Positions 9,396-21,248 of a DNA stretch of 64,000 bases are shown here, one piece after another; position 1 is the first letter of the stretch, and each line of letters opens with the position of its first letter. The notes beneath the pieces are model-generated. The model worked only from the letters and a program-made list of their open reading frames with translations. It had not been told where the DNA came from and made no database searches. The DNA comes from Allacma fusca. Lineage: Eukaryota; Arthropoda; Collembola; Symphypleona; Sminthuridae. The stretch covers positions 32,674,001 to 32,738,000 of the forward strand of contig OX359246.1 of assembly GCA_947179485.1 (NCBI GenBank), read 5' to 3'. The translations under genes were made by a program, and so were the position numbers.

Positions 9396-10721
9396 ATGGA
9401 AAGGGCTAAATTAAAATTTCAAAATTCTGTCACAAAACCAGCAATGGAAGAGCAAGAATCTATTTTAAACTACTACCAAGGAAGGTACGCCGAATCCTTG
9501 AAAACTTTATCGGCCCTTCTGGAGAAGCAAACCGAAATGAAAGGACCCCGGCACCCTTGGACACTGAATACACAAAACAATGTCGGAATGGTCTTCCTAG
9601 CAGATGGGAAATACAGTGAAGCATTGGTGATGTTCGAGGAAGTGTTTGATATTCAAGTTAAATTCCTTGGGTTAGATCATCCCAATACTTTACGAACCCA
9701 TCATTTCATCTGCATGACTGTACATGAAATGGGAAAATACCAACAGGAGTTCAAAATGCTTTCCTGTATTTTCGAAATGCAAGATTTACAGGAGGATCAT
9801 GAAGATGCCTTAAGTATCCAGCAAAGCCTTTCTATTGTTTTAGAGAGCTTGGGGAGATACGAGGAAGCCCTTGAGGTTATTGGAAATCTTGAGAAGATAC
9901 TGAACAAGCCAGAACACAAAACTGAAGACTCAGTTCTACTAGCTCACAATCGTGCCATCATTTACAACAGCTTGGGGCGATACTTTGAAGCCGAAGAGCT
10001 CTTCAAACAAGTTATAGAGTGGGAGTCCCAATTGAAAAAGGAACTAGAGCTTTCGAAGACTAAAGTTAATTTGGCTAGAGTGGAAGAAAATCTTGGGCGG
10101 TACGACAAAGCTTTCAAAAACTGTAGTGAGGCGTTGGACATACAAAAGAAAATTTTAAGAAAGAACCATCCCGTAATATTAGCAACCCGTCATAGAATAG
10201 CTTCAATTTTAGGGAAGCAATCTAAATCCGAGGAAGCTCTGGAGATTTTACAAGAAATTCTCCGGAAAAGACAAAAACGGTGGGGAAACACTCATCCTCT
10301 GACATGCCTAGTGGAACTGGACGTTGCAATTGTGATGAAACAAATGGGTAAAATAGAGATGGCGCTGGAAAGCTGCCAACGTTGTTACGACTCTCAGAAA
10401 GACTATTTAGGAAGTGAACATCCCTTTATTTTAAAAACCCAGAAAACCATTGGTGTTATTTTGAATAAGATGGGGAGGAAGGGGGAGGCATTGAACATTT
10501 TGAACAATACTTTAAATTCTTTGATGAGGGTTTTGGTCCCTGAGCATAGCCTTACTGCAAGTGTTTATTATGAACTCGGGGTTGTGTTAGAAAACAGTGC
10601 CAGGTGTTTTGATGCCTATCAGATGTATTCGCAGAGTTTGAAATTGAGGGAGAAGACCTTGACTGGAGAACATCCCGACACTCTTCGCAGTAGAGATGCA
10701 ACTAAACGAATTCTAAATTAG
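9396..10721 (+). CDS. TPR protein, kinesin-light-chain/nephrocystin-3-like
   Basis: This intronless 441-residue frame is made of tandem 42-residue tetratricopeptide units of the KLC/TPR_10-12 class. Unit boundaries are marked by H-P dipeptides followed by T/I-L, as in 'RHPWTLNTQNNVG', 'DHPNTLRTHHF', 'EHPFILKTQKTIG' and 'EHPDTLRS'. Each is followed by an 'LG.Y.EA'-type second helix. Such proteins act as protein-interaction scaffolds. No catalytic or NACHT domain is attached. The lack of introns contrasts with the multi-exon neighbours and could reflect retroposition or transfer; I cannot decide which. The start ATG is the first in frame, and AATAAA motifs lie about 180 bp past the stop. A specific function cannot be assigned. 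Confidence 0.85.
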   Translation: MERAKLKFQNSVTKPAMEEQESILNYYQGRYAESLKTLSALLEKQTEMKGPRHPWTLNTQNNVGMVFLADGKYSEALVMFEEVFDIQVKFLGLDHPNTLRTHHFICMTVHEMGKYQQEFKMLSCIFEMQDLQEDHEDALSIQQSLSIVLESLGRYEEALEVIGNLEKILNKPEHKTEDSVLLAHNRAIIYNSLGRYFEAEELFKQVIEWESQLKKELELSKTKVNLARVEENLGRYDKAFKNCSEALDIQKKILRKNHPVILATRHRIASILGKQSKSEEALEILQEILRKRQKRWGNTHPLTCLVELDVAIVMKQMGKIEMALESCQRCYDSQKDYLGSEHPFILKTQKTIGVILNKMGRKGEALNILNNTLNSLMRVLVPEHSLTASVYYELGVVLENSARCFDAYQMYSQSLKLREKTLTGEHPDTLRSRDATKRILN

Positions 10722-11808
10722 AGAAATATCTGGTTATTTGTATTTCTATTACGACTTACTCCCTCTGAATTTACAATAGTTAGAATCACAATCATTCAAA
10801 TATTCAATATTTGTAAACAATCACACTGGTGAGAAAAATTCTTGGATCTGTATAATCTTGGGATCATGATGTGATTGCGTCTGTATTTATTTCTAAAATA
10901 AAAAAATACTTACTGTATTGGCTTCATTTTAAACAACAGAATTCTGAGACAATATCTCACATGAATTAATTCCAAAGTCCTATACATCCTTGACTCGAAA
11001 CGCACAATGACCTCAGATTGCATACATTGCCACTTACTATTAAATTAATATTGAATTAGCTTGTTCTGGTTTTGACCTAACGTTCAGTGTTCGTTCTAAC
11101 GTTCTGACTTTAAGAGTCCACAACAAAACAAAATGGCTACCGGGACGACAATATTTAAAATTTTGACTTCTCGTATGCAGCATATTAGTAATTACATGCA
11201 AATAATCTGCAATGAACCTAATTACACATATGTGATACATGAAGCGCCAATTAAAATTGCAGTGGGACAATAATAATTTATTGTTCTTTGCATAAAATAT
11301 CCTGATTGTTCCTTCAACGTTTATGTGAACACGAGTTTAATAAAACACGAAGGGAAAAGGCAATAAGACTTGACATGTAACAGCACAACGGAAATATGAC
11401 TAACAAAGTGAACGGATTAAATTCCATGGATTAGGCATGAAATGACGTGAATAAAATAAAAATTTGCTCTTTAATTTGCCCTGTGGGACTGCTTGTATAT
11501 GACAGCCAAGTTAGACAAATGTCAACTTACAATAAATAATATTTTAGCTTCTGTAGAAAACTGCACACGGCAAGACTTCATCACCTTGAAAACGTCAACA
11601 CTCGTCTCTCTTTGTTTCTGTCAAACCTAAAACCATTTAATTATTAGTGCATGTTTTGTAAAATGTACATTAACAGGGAACGAAAAATGCGGGGACACTG
11701 GAACACTGAAGAATTTTTTTTCACGTGGCCAAGATCAATGCTTGTCTTGACTTAGGCCAAAATATATATTTTTTTAAATATTCTCTGCAAAACGGAGTTC
11801 GCATTTAT
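10722..11808. other. Intergenic, no gene seen
   Basis: AT-rich. Small reading frames here lack coding character. It contains probable 3' UTR of the TPR gene (polyadenylation-like motifs near 10.9 kb) and of the minus-strand Kazal gene. Confidence 0.5.
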
Positions 11809-12093
11809 TTAACGATTTCTGCCTGTATAGCCTTGGGAGTAGGGGTAGGAGAAAAAGGATTTGTTACACCCTGCATTCGTAATTACATGCACTAATTTAC
11901 TGCAAGACTTACTCGCTTGACATTTCTTCTCACAGTCGAAGTCACATTGGTTTGCATACGTTTCTCCGTCACTTCCGCATATTGGATCGAATGCCAGGTC
12001 ATCACAGTCAGGGCAGACTTCGCAGGCGTGAGAGTTCATGACCATGAAGGAGCCCAGAAAAGTTACCAGAACAAGGAGAGTGGATAGTTTCAT
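11809..12093 (-). CDS. Secreted Kazal-type serine protease inhibitor
   Basis: This 94-residue protein has a clear signal peptide (M-K-L-S-T then a Leu/Val/Phe-rich core, cleavage probably after Ala-23 in 'SHA|CEVC'). A Kazal core follows: 'DPICGSDGETYANQCDF' matches the family signature C-G-S-D-G-x-T-Y-x-N-x-C, with further cysteines on both sides. Kazal domains inhibit serine proteases through the loop before the 'CGSDG' segment, here 'AFDPI'. The arrangement of the first cysteines (C-E-V-C-P-D-C) is atypical and gives a short N-terminal spacing. The tail is Ser/Tyr/Gly-rich. It appears complete as one exon. Roles in gut, saliva or immunity are inference. Confidence 0.85.
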   Translation of the reverse strand: MKLSTLLVLVTFLGSFMVMNSHACEVCPDCDDLAFDPICGSDGETYANQCDFDCEKKCQASKSCSKLVHVITNAGCNKSFFSYPYSQGYTGRNR

Positions 12094-12923
12094 GTCTGAA
12101 ATTGAAATGTTCTCCCTTTAAATCTGATGCTGTAGCGTGTAATTTAATTTAAAAAAAAATACTACAAAATTATATTTAAGGAAAAGTAACTGGTTTACAA
12201 AAAGAATTACCGGATTGAGAGGTAGAATTGAGTTCTGTTTATTTAATTTAGGCTTAGGATTTGACAAGTAATGGTTGCTTCTGGAATAGTTTACATCTGC
12301 CGGATCATTTTGTTATTCTTACTTGTTAAGGCAGCTCATGGGCTGTTTACGGAAGGGAACATCAAAAACAAACGCATTACTACATATTCTCAATTGACGT
12401 TTTGTTCTATTCCATTGAAATTTTAAATGAATATTTGCGGACGTAATGCTCATTGTATGCCTTCGTTGAGAGCTTTGAAGGTTTGAAGCCTCACAGACGC
12501 CATAGACACTGCCATACATGTAGGTGTACAGTAAAATAGAGACGGGATGACAGATGAAGGAATGAGATGAAAAGCAAGCTGAATTGAATGAGCTGCATGT
12601 TTTAATAACAAAGCTGTGTCCAACTTTCTGAAATAATTATCCAATGAGCTTATATGGATGTCATCATTCATTTTTAAACATAATTAATTTCAAAATACTT
12701 ATATTTTACCCTTAAAGGAACCTAAATCACAGAAATATACAATATAAACAAAAATTTTTACTTCGTGTAGCTTCCAAAAGCTCCATGAGGTAAAATTAAA
12801 AAAAATAGCTATAATAATTATTATACTTGCCAGAAGCTACAATAATAATTTTTCCAGATCCTCAGGGGGTCACCACACCATGAGTGGATAAACTTTCATT
12901 GCATCATTTTTATATGCTGCGAC
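12094..12923. other. Intergenic, no gene seen
   Basis: AT-rich upstream region of the Kazal gene. The short frames overlap each other on the same strand and do not look coding. Confidence 0.5.
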
Positions 12924-13116
12924 CAGGGTTGGCAAGTGGCAAGAAATGTCCTGGTCATTATTGGGTAAAATTCCGGTTCTAACCGACCTGGACATGTTGT
13001 ACTTATAGGTTGGTATAAGATGGTTAGTAAATCCACTGTCCAATAAAAACCGGTTGTTACCATTTCTTGCCACTGGCATGGCCTTTATTGATTAAAGCCG
13101 GCTTTTCCAAACCCTG
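12924..13116. mobile_element. hAT-like MITE, 193 bp
   Basis: The left end is CAGGGTTGGCAAG and the right end is TTTCCAAACCCTG, an inverted pair typical of hAT elements. The flanking 8-mers GCTGCGAC (12916-12923) and CGTGCGAC (13117-13124) match at 6 of 8 positions, consistent with an aged target-site duplication. Inside, a 14-bp perfect inverted repeat (12935-12948 with 13061-13074) allows a hairpin. No coding capacity. The same end sequence starts the 1.1-kb element at 23744. Confidence 0.65.
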
Positions 13117-13375
13117 CGTGCGACGCTTTGGCGAGTTTAAATTTGGCAGGGGCAATGTTATTATGAATTATTATTTACGGAAATCATTAAAGTTAAAGTA
13201 TTCAACTTTAGAAAATCATTTAACTCCGTGTCTCGTATGTCACTAATAATTTAAAAAATCAGGCTAGCTTTAATTGTTGTAGCCCTTGTTATCTGTTAGG
13301 AACATTTTGCGAATATCTGCATAATTGAAAGTTCAAAATTTATGCAAATAATAGACTATAACATATGAAGTTCTG

Positions 13376-13574
13376 GACTTGAGTGGAGTGTCACAAGGGT
13401 CAATACTTTATCCACTTTACTGTGCTTTAATGTTTTCAGATACAGTAACATTTGTTTATAACGGAATCAATATGTTCATGGATGTCTTTAAGGTGTATTT
13501 TGAATGTGCTCGAAAAGGTATCCAAATCTATGAGACAACATCTAAATCAGATGACACACTTAATAAACATTAAT
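13376..13574 (+). pseudogene. Decayed LINE reverse transcriptase fragment
   Basis: The frame reads 'SGVSQGSILYPLYCALMFSD', close to the non-LTR retrotransposon RT motif SGVPQGS-LGPLLF-L-IND. About 15 residues on comes 'FMDVFKVYF', in the place of the usual FADD-K-F catalytic box. The catalytic aspartates are not preserved as a pair and nothing flanking extends the domain, so this is a short dead remnant. Confidence 0.5.
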
Positions 13575-14413
13575 ATGCTTACTATTTTATACCTTGCATT
13601 TTTATCCAACCTGTATACAAAGGAATTTGCTATTAACAGTTTATGATTGGTTTAGAATATCTCGTGCAATTACAATACACTTTCTCTATTAGTGCATCCC
13701 CTTTTTAAGCAAACATGATTTACACTACCAAAATGATCTAATAGACAAAAAAATGGCATTGCGTAAGAAGGGAATGTGTGGAAATTAGTTTTGTGTCTAT
13801 ACACAAAATACTCTTACGAGGGAGTCTCACACGGAGAGGACAATGTACCGACAGCCCACAATGAACTCCTGTCCTGTCACGTAAGTTTGCTGAAAAACTT
13901 CCAGACTGACTGTAAGATAAATAAAATATCCGCAACAACAATTACATACAATGTTGAAACCTCGAACTACCGTCAACAGACCATATTGGCATTAGTAGAT
14001 GGGTATGTTGCGTAAGTTTCTAATATCAATGTAAATTTGCGTATGATATCAAATATGAAAATAGATGCATTCGTTAACAACACACAAAAACAGATTACAG
14101 AACTGTACTAAAATTGACACTACCCAAACAATGTGGGGTTAAATAGCAATGAAGTGTTCACGCAGTTGGACAATTCAGAGCATTCTGTGGACATAATTAA
14201 GCAATCAGGAAGTATATCTTATCTCGATGTCCCAGACTTTGTGATTTTGCCAAGTATAAATGTCAAGTGCAGTATCATTGTACACACGGTGGGTGTATAA
14301 ATGTAATATACACCGTATTTTGCGTTAGAGCCATACAAATTACGCTATAACTTTTCTACCATCCACGACAGTATTTTTTCCAATAAATAACGAATTTCTA
14401 TTTATTGGAAAAA

Positions 14414-16631
14414 ATGAATAGCCATGGGATCCAATCAGAACTTGCCTCTCTCAAAAAGGAAATCCAGCGAGAGATGGCGTTCAAAATTTCAGAAATTTCC
14501 ATAAATTTTCAAAACTTGCTGCAAGAAACCAAACTAGAAAACCAGAAGCTGTATGTTGAGGTAGCGCACTCCAAGTCTGAGATTCAAAAGCTCAAAAAAG
14601 AGCTGAAAGAAGTCCATAAGAGGTTTCAAACTTCCCAAAACAGTGGGACAAGGGAAATAAAAGAACAAAATATTGAGAGAAAAAAAGTATTACAGAACAT
14701 CAATATAACAAATATTGATAAAAATGTTAAAAATCTCGCTACTGATTGTGATAAACACGGAATAGTACCTATTGAAGGAAAAACTTTGGCAGAAGAGGAA
14801 TCTATAACGTCACTGGAAATGGATGTTATTACACAGTCAAAAAGGATCGACGATGGAACAACCATGTCAAAAACAAATCTGGACATTATCACCAAGGGCA
14901 TACCTTACCCAATGAAGTCTGTAGCTGTCAAAATCAGTAAGGAATATTTTTCTATATATGTATGTATATATTTTGTAATTACTACGTACCAGATGCAACT
15001 ACTTAATTTGAAGTGTTTATGTTAATGAGGGAATCATATGTAGCTAAACCTATGTGCATTTACTATTTACAGTCAATTATGCTGAAATGCTACTTGTTAA
15101 TCCGGAATTTTTCTTCAAAAACCAACGAGACACGAATTGCCGAACGGGCTTAACTCCTTACTCGATTGGTAGTTGCACCAGGGAAGCTCTTCTGTTTCAT
15201 GATAATCACGCGTAAGCAACAGAGAAGAAAGTCATAATTACATACGTAGTCAACAATATGTTTAGAACTTAATAGTGTAAAAAATTTCAAAAAGCTAACT
15301 TCTCAGAACCAATATAATTTTAATAGCCTTGACCTCGAAGGAATGTTCACTTACCAAGTAGGAAATACCAACCTTCGCCTCGCAGTCCTCTTTGCTGTGT
15401 TAAATGACGCCTCCACATGGCTTTTCGGGGTTGCTTTTACTCCAAGGAATATTGAAACCAATCAGGATTTGTACAATTACATAAGTCTTGCTCCAAGCAG
15501 AAATCCTGTCAGGCCTGACGTGAAGTTTTCCGTATGAACTAAAAGCCCATATTTTATTTATGCCCACACATTTTAATGCTGTGCTTGCAAAATTTCTTCT
15601 CGACATGTTGTCGACATGTAATTACTTAAACTTCCTTTCAGTGGCTGTACTCATCAGAGACTACGGAACTAGTAGCTAAACATGGTACTCTTTCCGCACG
15701 TGTGACGTTCATGCCAGGTAGAAGGGTTCTCATGGAGGTAGAAGTGATGCAAATTTTAAAAAGACAGCGTTCCATAGGTAAAAGACTCTTAGAAGTCTCG
15801 GATGGGAAGACCTTATCTGGAAAAACTGTGGAGGGGATCGCGGCTAGTATTCCGGACAAATACGGATGCGTTCTGGAAATAAGTAATATTCGTTGAATTT
15901 TTTACATTTCAATTACAAAGAAATATGTTGTATGTACATATACATATGCTCATACATCATAAAAATAATTTTTACATTTTGTAGCTAACGGGCTGGATGT
16001 TTCGTTAGACCAAGTCCAGTACTATGATTATAATCCTAGCAATGAGAATAACTGGGCGGAGTTGAATACTTCCATTCCAACAGACGTGCAAGCTCTTACT
16101 CGACACGTATTTTACTTCTCTGATCCGAAGTAAGCTATGCTATTAAAGATTTGTAAAAAGATTATTAAGAAAAAACGGTATAAACTACTTTATGTATAAC
16201 AATTGCTTACCAGTTTAAAGAAGCCAGAATCCCTATTTACTCTTTACATTTTAGAGATGTACACGGTATGGTATCTTACAACATTGCATCCACCGATATT
16301 CGCTTGGCAGTTATGTTCAGAGCATTCTTTGGAGGTAATACTTTTGCTGCTGTATTTGTTCCCTCACAACTTCCGGAGCATCTGGTATCTTCCTTGACGG
16401 ACGAACCCATCCAATGGAAAACTCAACCGAATCAAAAATCTTCGAAAGTATGAGTAACCAATTGTCAAAATTATATTTGTAATAGATTCTCATTGGGAAT
16501 TAATCTCGTTTAACATGATATTTAAGGCAAATGACGGAGAGAAAGTAATAGAAATCCGGAACATTCGAGCCAGAGTGACCATGTCAGAGAGGGCGAGATC
16601 AATTTTGAGGGTTGAAGTCTCTACCTTTTAA
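14414..16631 (+). CDS. Coiled-coil protein with duplicated C-terminal domain, unrecognised
   Basis: Seven exons (14414-14936, 15073-15211, 15327-15531, 15642-15882, 15985-16129, 16255-16447, 16527-16631) join in phase to 516 residues ending in TAA. Residues about 1-80 are a heptad-rich coiled coil, followed by a polar linker. The rest holds two homologous halves: 'DLEGMFTYQVGNTNLRLAVLF' region ... 'LSARVTFMPGRRVLMEVEV' in the first, and 'DVHGMVSYNIASTDIRLAVMF' ... 'IRARVTMSERARSILRVEV' in the second. The repeats look like beta-strand-rich domains. I do not recognise the family. No signal peptide or membrane segment is seen, so it is probably cytoplasmic. The first in-frame ATG is used; exon 4 could alternatively end at 15777, giving a shorter isoform in the same phase. 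Confidence 0.75.
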
Positions 16632-17503
16632 TAAAATTTAAACTGACAATCCTTAAATCATTGTGAACGTGCAAATTTTCAATGATATTGCCTTACAAAA
16701 ATAATAAATAATTTATGGTATTCCGCGACATGAACAGGTTTACTCATTAATAATGCACATGAAAAGCCATAATACAATGGTTCAGTATAGTACGAAGTTT
16801 TCATTAGCAATAATTTGTATCTTCTTGTACCTAGTAATAATTAATAGCTGCTGAAAATGTAAATCCCAATTGGGATTTCCACGGAATCGCAGTGGAAAAG
16901 AGGTAAAAACTCGTACGTGATTGAAAATCTCTATCAAAAATTAGTTTTACAATATCATTAAATAGCGCCAACACATTACATGTCTAACATCACTGAGACT
17001 GAGACTGATCGATTCACACAGGGTTACATAGCTTTAGTACCATAAATTGTTCCAATACACAACATTGCTTTAATTCTGTGATTCCATCCTCAAAACGTTA
17101 TCTGATTTCTTCTTACAACACTACAACTGACACCATTGATGAACCATTGTCGCGTTTTGGAAAGTCAGTTGCTACATAACATGCATAGATAATTACCACA
17201 AACTCCAAGAAACTTCACCTCAGCCGATATAACATTACAGCACTGTCGAATTTGTTGTAGCTAAAGCTTAGCTAGTCACAAATACACATACCATGAAAAC
17301 GTAGAGACACCTAAGAGGTGGTAGGATCAGGAATTGATGCTATCTTCAACCTTACCGAACGTAACAAAGGGCTTCATTTCTTCCATTTTCTGACCTGCAA
17401 AATTTTTTTTAAATCGAACAATATTATTGAACATCTCAGATTAACCTTTTAGAGGTCAAACCCTAAGATCATATTCTTAAAGGTACAAATCTGGTAAAAG
17501 TAA
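16632..17503. other. Intergenic between convergent genes
   Basis: AT-rich 3' flanks of the coiled-coil gene (plus strand) and the F-box gene (minus strand). No gene, repeat or RNA recognised. Confidence 0.5.
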
Positions 17504-19640
17504 TTAATTATTCAAATTACAGCTTTCGCAATCCGTCTTGACTTCCTCGCGACACTCGCTCCGCTGTATCTCGACCTTGAGATTCGGCATTCTCGCAAAC
17601 GCAAGATGTCCAGTAACTTGCGATAAGTAAATCGAAGAAGACGAGTCCCGACCCAACGAGGAGATTACATTGAAAAATGAGTCACATGAATAATGCTTGA
17701 TTTTCAGTCGCAGAGTTTTCAGTTCTAAAACATTATTGGAAAAGAAATGTAAAGTCAAAAATTCTGTCAAGCATTATCACTCAGAACGCCAGTGTTTAAC
17801 TTCAGAATTCATGCAAAATTCGAATAAAAAACATAAAGAAAAAGTGTAAACAATGTTGTACAAATGGATTCTGACAAGTCTCACCCGTCAAGTTAAAAAT
17901 AGAGGGTCTCGGTGCAACCAAATTAAAGTGCTCCAAAAATTCTGCCTCCATTCCTTGCAACTCCAGTGCTTCCTCATGTGATATCCCACAAAAAGTAGCA
18001 TCCAAATTAAAAACCCTCTGTGACTCCATCAAATGATCCAAACTCAAAGTTTCCAAGGTTGTCCAAGAACTCCAGAAGATACTCAAGTCAATCCTTACGG
18101 GATGACAACTTTCCATGTAAAAATGTCGAACGTTTGGAAAGAGCTCTACCAAACTGCTCAATGCTGACGCCGCGACTATCCTGGAAGGGTAACTGATTTT
18201 CAGTGTATTCACGGTGCTACAAGTAAACTCCCGGGCCTCTTCTGCCCGCAGCCTTTCAATGTAGTCTGGTCTCAATTGTCTCTGCCCATACTGGAAATTT
18301 CGCCATTCCAGCTCCACAGAGTGCAAGTTGGGAAACAGTCGATTAAAATCAATCTTTCGAAGAGAAGCGTACACACTCCGTCCCTGCTTCTTATTGTCGA
18401 GCCCCAGTTTGAGATGCTGTAGAAACACGACAAACCTCAAACGAGAAACTAGAATCAAATCCAAGTGAGTGATTTCCAATTGTTCCAAAGAAACGAGGCT
18501 GGAATCCGCAAGTTGCGAAAGGATAATTGCGTAAGCTCTGGTAGATCCACGAGGCCAGTAGCGTAGAGAGGAAACAGTTAATCGCTTAAGAGTTGGTTCT
18601 TCCCTTGCAAACTTCAGACAGTTCTCTGCATCCGAAAAATCAGGTACAAAATGAAAATCCCTCACTATCTTGACTTTGTCTTTGGCAAAAATAAACGGAA
18701 GGTCAGATGGGAGCACAGGTCCGACTTCTTGTAGCTTTGGTGCATGGAGTATCAATTCTTGAAAGTGTAAAGGGTTGATTTTACGTTCCCCGAACCTATC
18801 CAAAGGAAACTCAAGTTTTCTCAGGGAGCAAAGATAATTGTCAATAGTGATTCCAAAGTAATCTTTTAGGCTGGGAGTCGGTGGTAGGTTCCAAACAGTT
18901 AGGCCCAGTAGGCTTCGGGAATTCTCCGTCAAGACCTTCTTGACCAGTTGGGCCGCAGGACAGTTTGAGTCCTCCGCTAGCTTGACTTTTAGGTATTTCA
19001 TGTGCAGGTTGTACAAACAAGGGTAGTGGTCTGGCAGGGTCTTACTCCGGGAACATTGGTGCAATCGTAGAGGGAAATCATTAGGGAGGAGGATGGTAAC
19101 TCGTTCAGCAACTTCCACCCGGATTGAGAGGCCGTTGAAGGGGATGCGTGGGGACGTTTCCAGAAGTCCATCGAGGGTCTTGAGGTCATTGCAGGAGTCA
19201 ATTCCGTTAACATGAGCAACGGTCTGCTTATACTCACGAAGAACATCTCGAGCATTGCGGTTCCACACTTTATTCACCAGGGAGAAGTTAAGAAGGTCTT
19301 GTACACATAGATTTTTGAATATTTCTTTAAGGACCTGTTAAAAAAATTCTCAGTTAAAAAAAAAAACTTCAACATTTTAATCTTTCCCAAACACATGCAT
19401 TATGCATCCACTTACGAGGTCAACCGACAACACATGACTTAGGAGGTCCTGCAATGGTCCAACAAAAATACATTTTATTTCAAAGCAACTCAATCAATAA
19501 CAGCACATTCTTTTAACTCTTTATATATTAATTACCAGGATAGGCCCAGCGGTAGGTATTTTACTTTCGAGGTCAGCCGATGTCACAATAGCATCTTCAT
19601 TTTCACTCAGGTTCCCTGCTGGAGGTTGTCCGGGGCTCAT
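17504..19640 (-). CDS. F-box protein with LRR-like repeats
   Basis: Four exons, 19640-19536, 19448-19416, 19334-17885 and 17763-17504, join in phase to 615 residues. An F-box lies at about residues 36-75, assembled across two introns: 'DLLSHVLSVDL' from an 11-codon exon, then 'VLKEIFKNLCVQDLLNFSLV'. The rest shows degenerate leucine-rich repeats ('LKRLTVSSL', 'LEQLEITHLDL', 'LHSVELEW', 'LETLSLDHL'), including the last exon ('LELKTLRLKI'). F-box/LRR proteins are substrate receptors of SCF ubiquitin ligases: the F-box binds Skp1 and the LRRs bind the target. Such proteins are numerous in arthropods and the target cannot be predicted. The last splice (ACGG|GTGAGA to GACAG|AATTTT) restores a frame that would otherwise stop at 17802. 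Confidence 0.8.
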
Positions 19641-21248
19641 GGCGTGCGTCGACGAAACTGTCACAATTCTGCAAGTAACAAAAAAAAAATATTATTTAAA
19701 TCCTACTGAATTACTATATTCAAGTCCACAAACCCAAGTTCCAAAACAAGCTACATTTTTGACCCAACACAATTACATAAATATAAAATCACAACTTCCA
19801 TTTATCTAAAACTCAACTGTTTGTTTATTATTATTGACCCAACAAACTAAATTATTGAAGTACAAACAAATAACGTATGTCTCCGTTCAATATTCTTATA
19901 TTTCATTGTTAATTGCCATCTAGCCACCATAAATAAAAATAAATCCTACATCATTCAACAACATATGACAATTACCCAAATTAGGAATCCAGAAATCCAA
20001 CCTGGAGTCTCCACAAAGTTCAAATCTGAAGGAGTGTCTTGATTTACAATAATCTTCAGTGCATTTCAAATTCAAATTAACTACACATAAAAAAATATGC
20101 TCCAAATGTCTTCTGAGAGTTAAATTATGGACTTGTTTTTTTATTACACGTAAATACAAAAATTAGAACTGGAGGACAGACATGCTCACAATTTGAACAC
20201 CTTAGGTTTGGAAATGTCCCTTAAAATTATAGTCACTCAAGTAATTTGGAATTGCAATTTGCAATTTTTGCAATTTATTGGAAAGACAGCTCAAGAGTAT
20301 TTATAATTTATGTGACACACAAATGGAATTTGGATTTAGAGCAAAAATTAATTCAATTGCTTTGGGATGGGAATTCGGGACATAGGAACACACTCGGTAT
20401 TGGATTGGGTATGGGAGTGCAAGGAAATCAAATGAAGTCAATTGCTATCAATTTCTGCCTTTGGCTTTTATTATTCGCAATTGGCATTCGCATTGGCAGC
20501 TCCCAGAATCAGAATATCCAGAACCAGAAGTCCCAAAGATTGAATCTCGCGCTCAGGAATGTTCATGGATTTTGAGAACCCATATTTGCGGGAGATTACT
20601 TTATGACTTTTTATACGTTGATGACTCGCCTTGAAAGTCATTGAAATTAAAAATACAGTATTCACCAAATAGACAATCATCCCTAAGAAAAATCGGAATT
20701 TAATTATTACATGCATTTACATATGTATTTTATTTTACAAGTTATATTTATATTAAAATCGGATATGAAATAAATATCGTATGCCTGGAATAATAGATGC
20801 AACTTTTATTTATTTTTTAAAAATATCATACAGTAGTTTCTCCATATTAGAGCACCCTAAGAGTAACAAATTTTTTAGACATATTCTCTAGTTGTGAGTA
20901 TACAAGAAAAACTGTAATAATTATTGGGGTAATTAAAATTTTGTTTAAAAATATGGATGATATGGGCGGAGCCTGGAAAAAATTCAAAATAAATCTGAAT
21001 CTGAATTGAAGATGTAAGGAACGTTTTGTTGTTGTTAATAAGTGGGAACCTTTTTTTTGGGCGGGGAGCTCTTCTGTAGTGCCAGTGCTCTAAAATTTTA
21101 AATATACTTTTATGGGAGCGTGGGAGTAAGGAATCAATTTATTTGCGATGGGAGGCGTAACTTTGATAATAAATTAGAGGTTGAAAGATATTAAAATTTT
21201 TTCTCTAAGATTGTCAGGGATAAATGTGGGAATAGGGCTGGGGAAGAA
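19641..21248. other. Intergenic, no gene seen
   Basis: AT-rich. Short plus- and minus-strand frames at 20.2-20.7 kb lack splice-supported extension or recognisable motifs. This is probably the 5' flank of the F-box gene and the 3' flank of the OBP-like gene. Confidence 0.5.
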
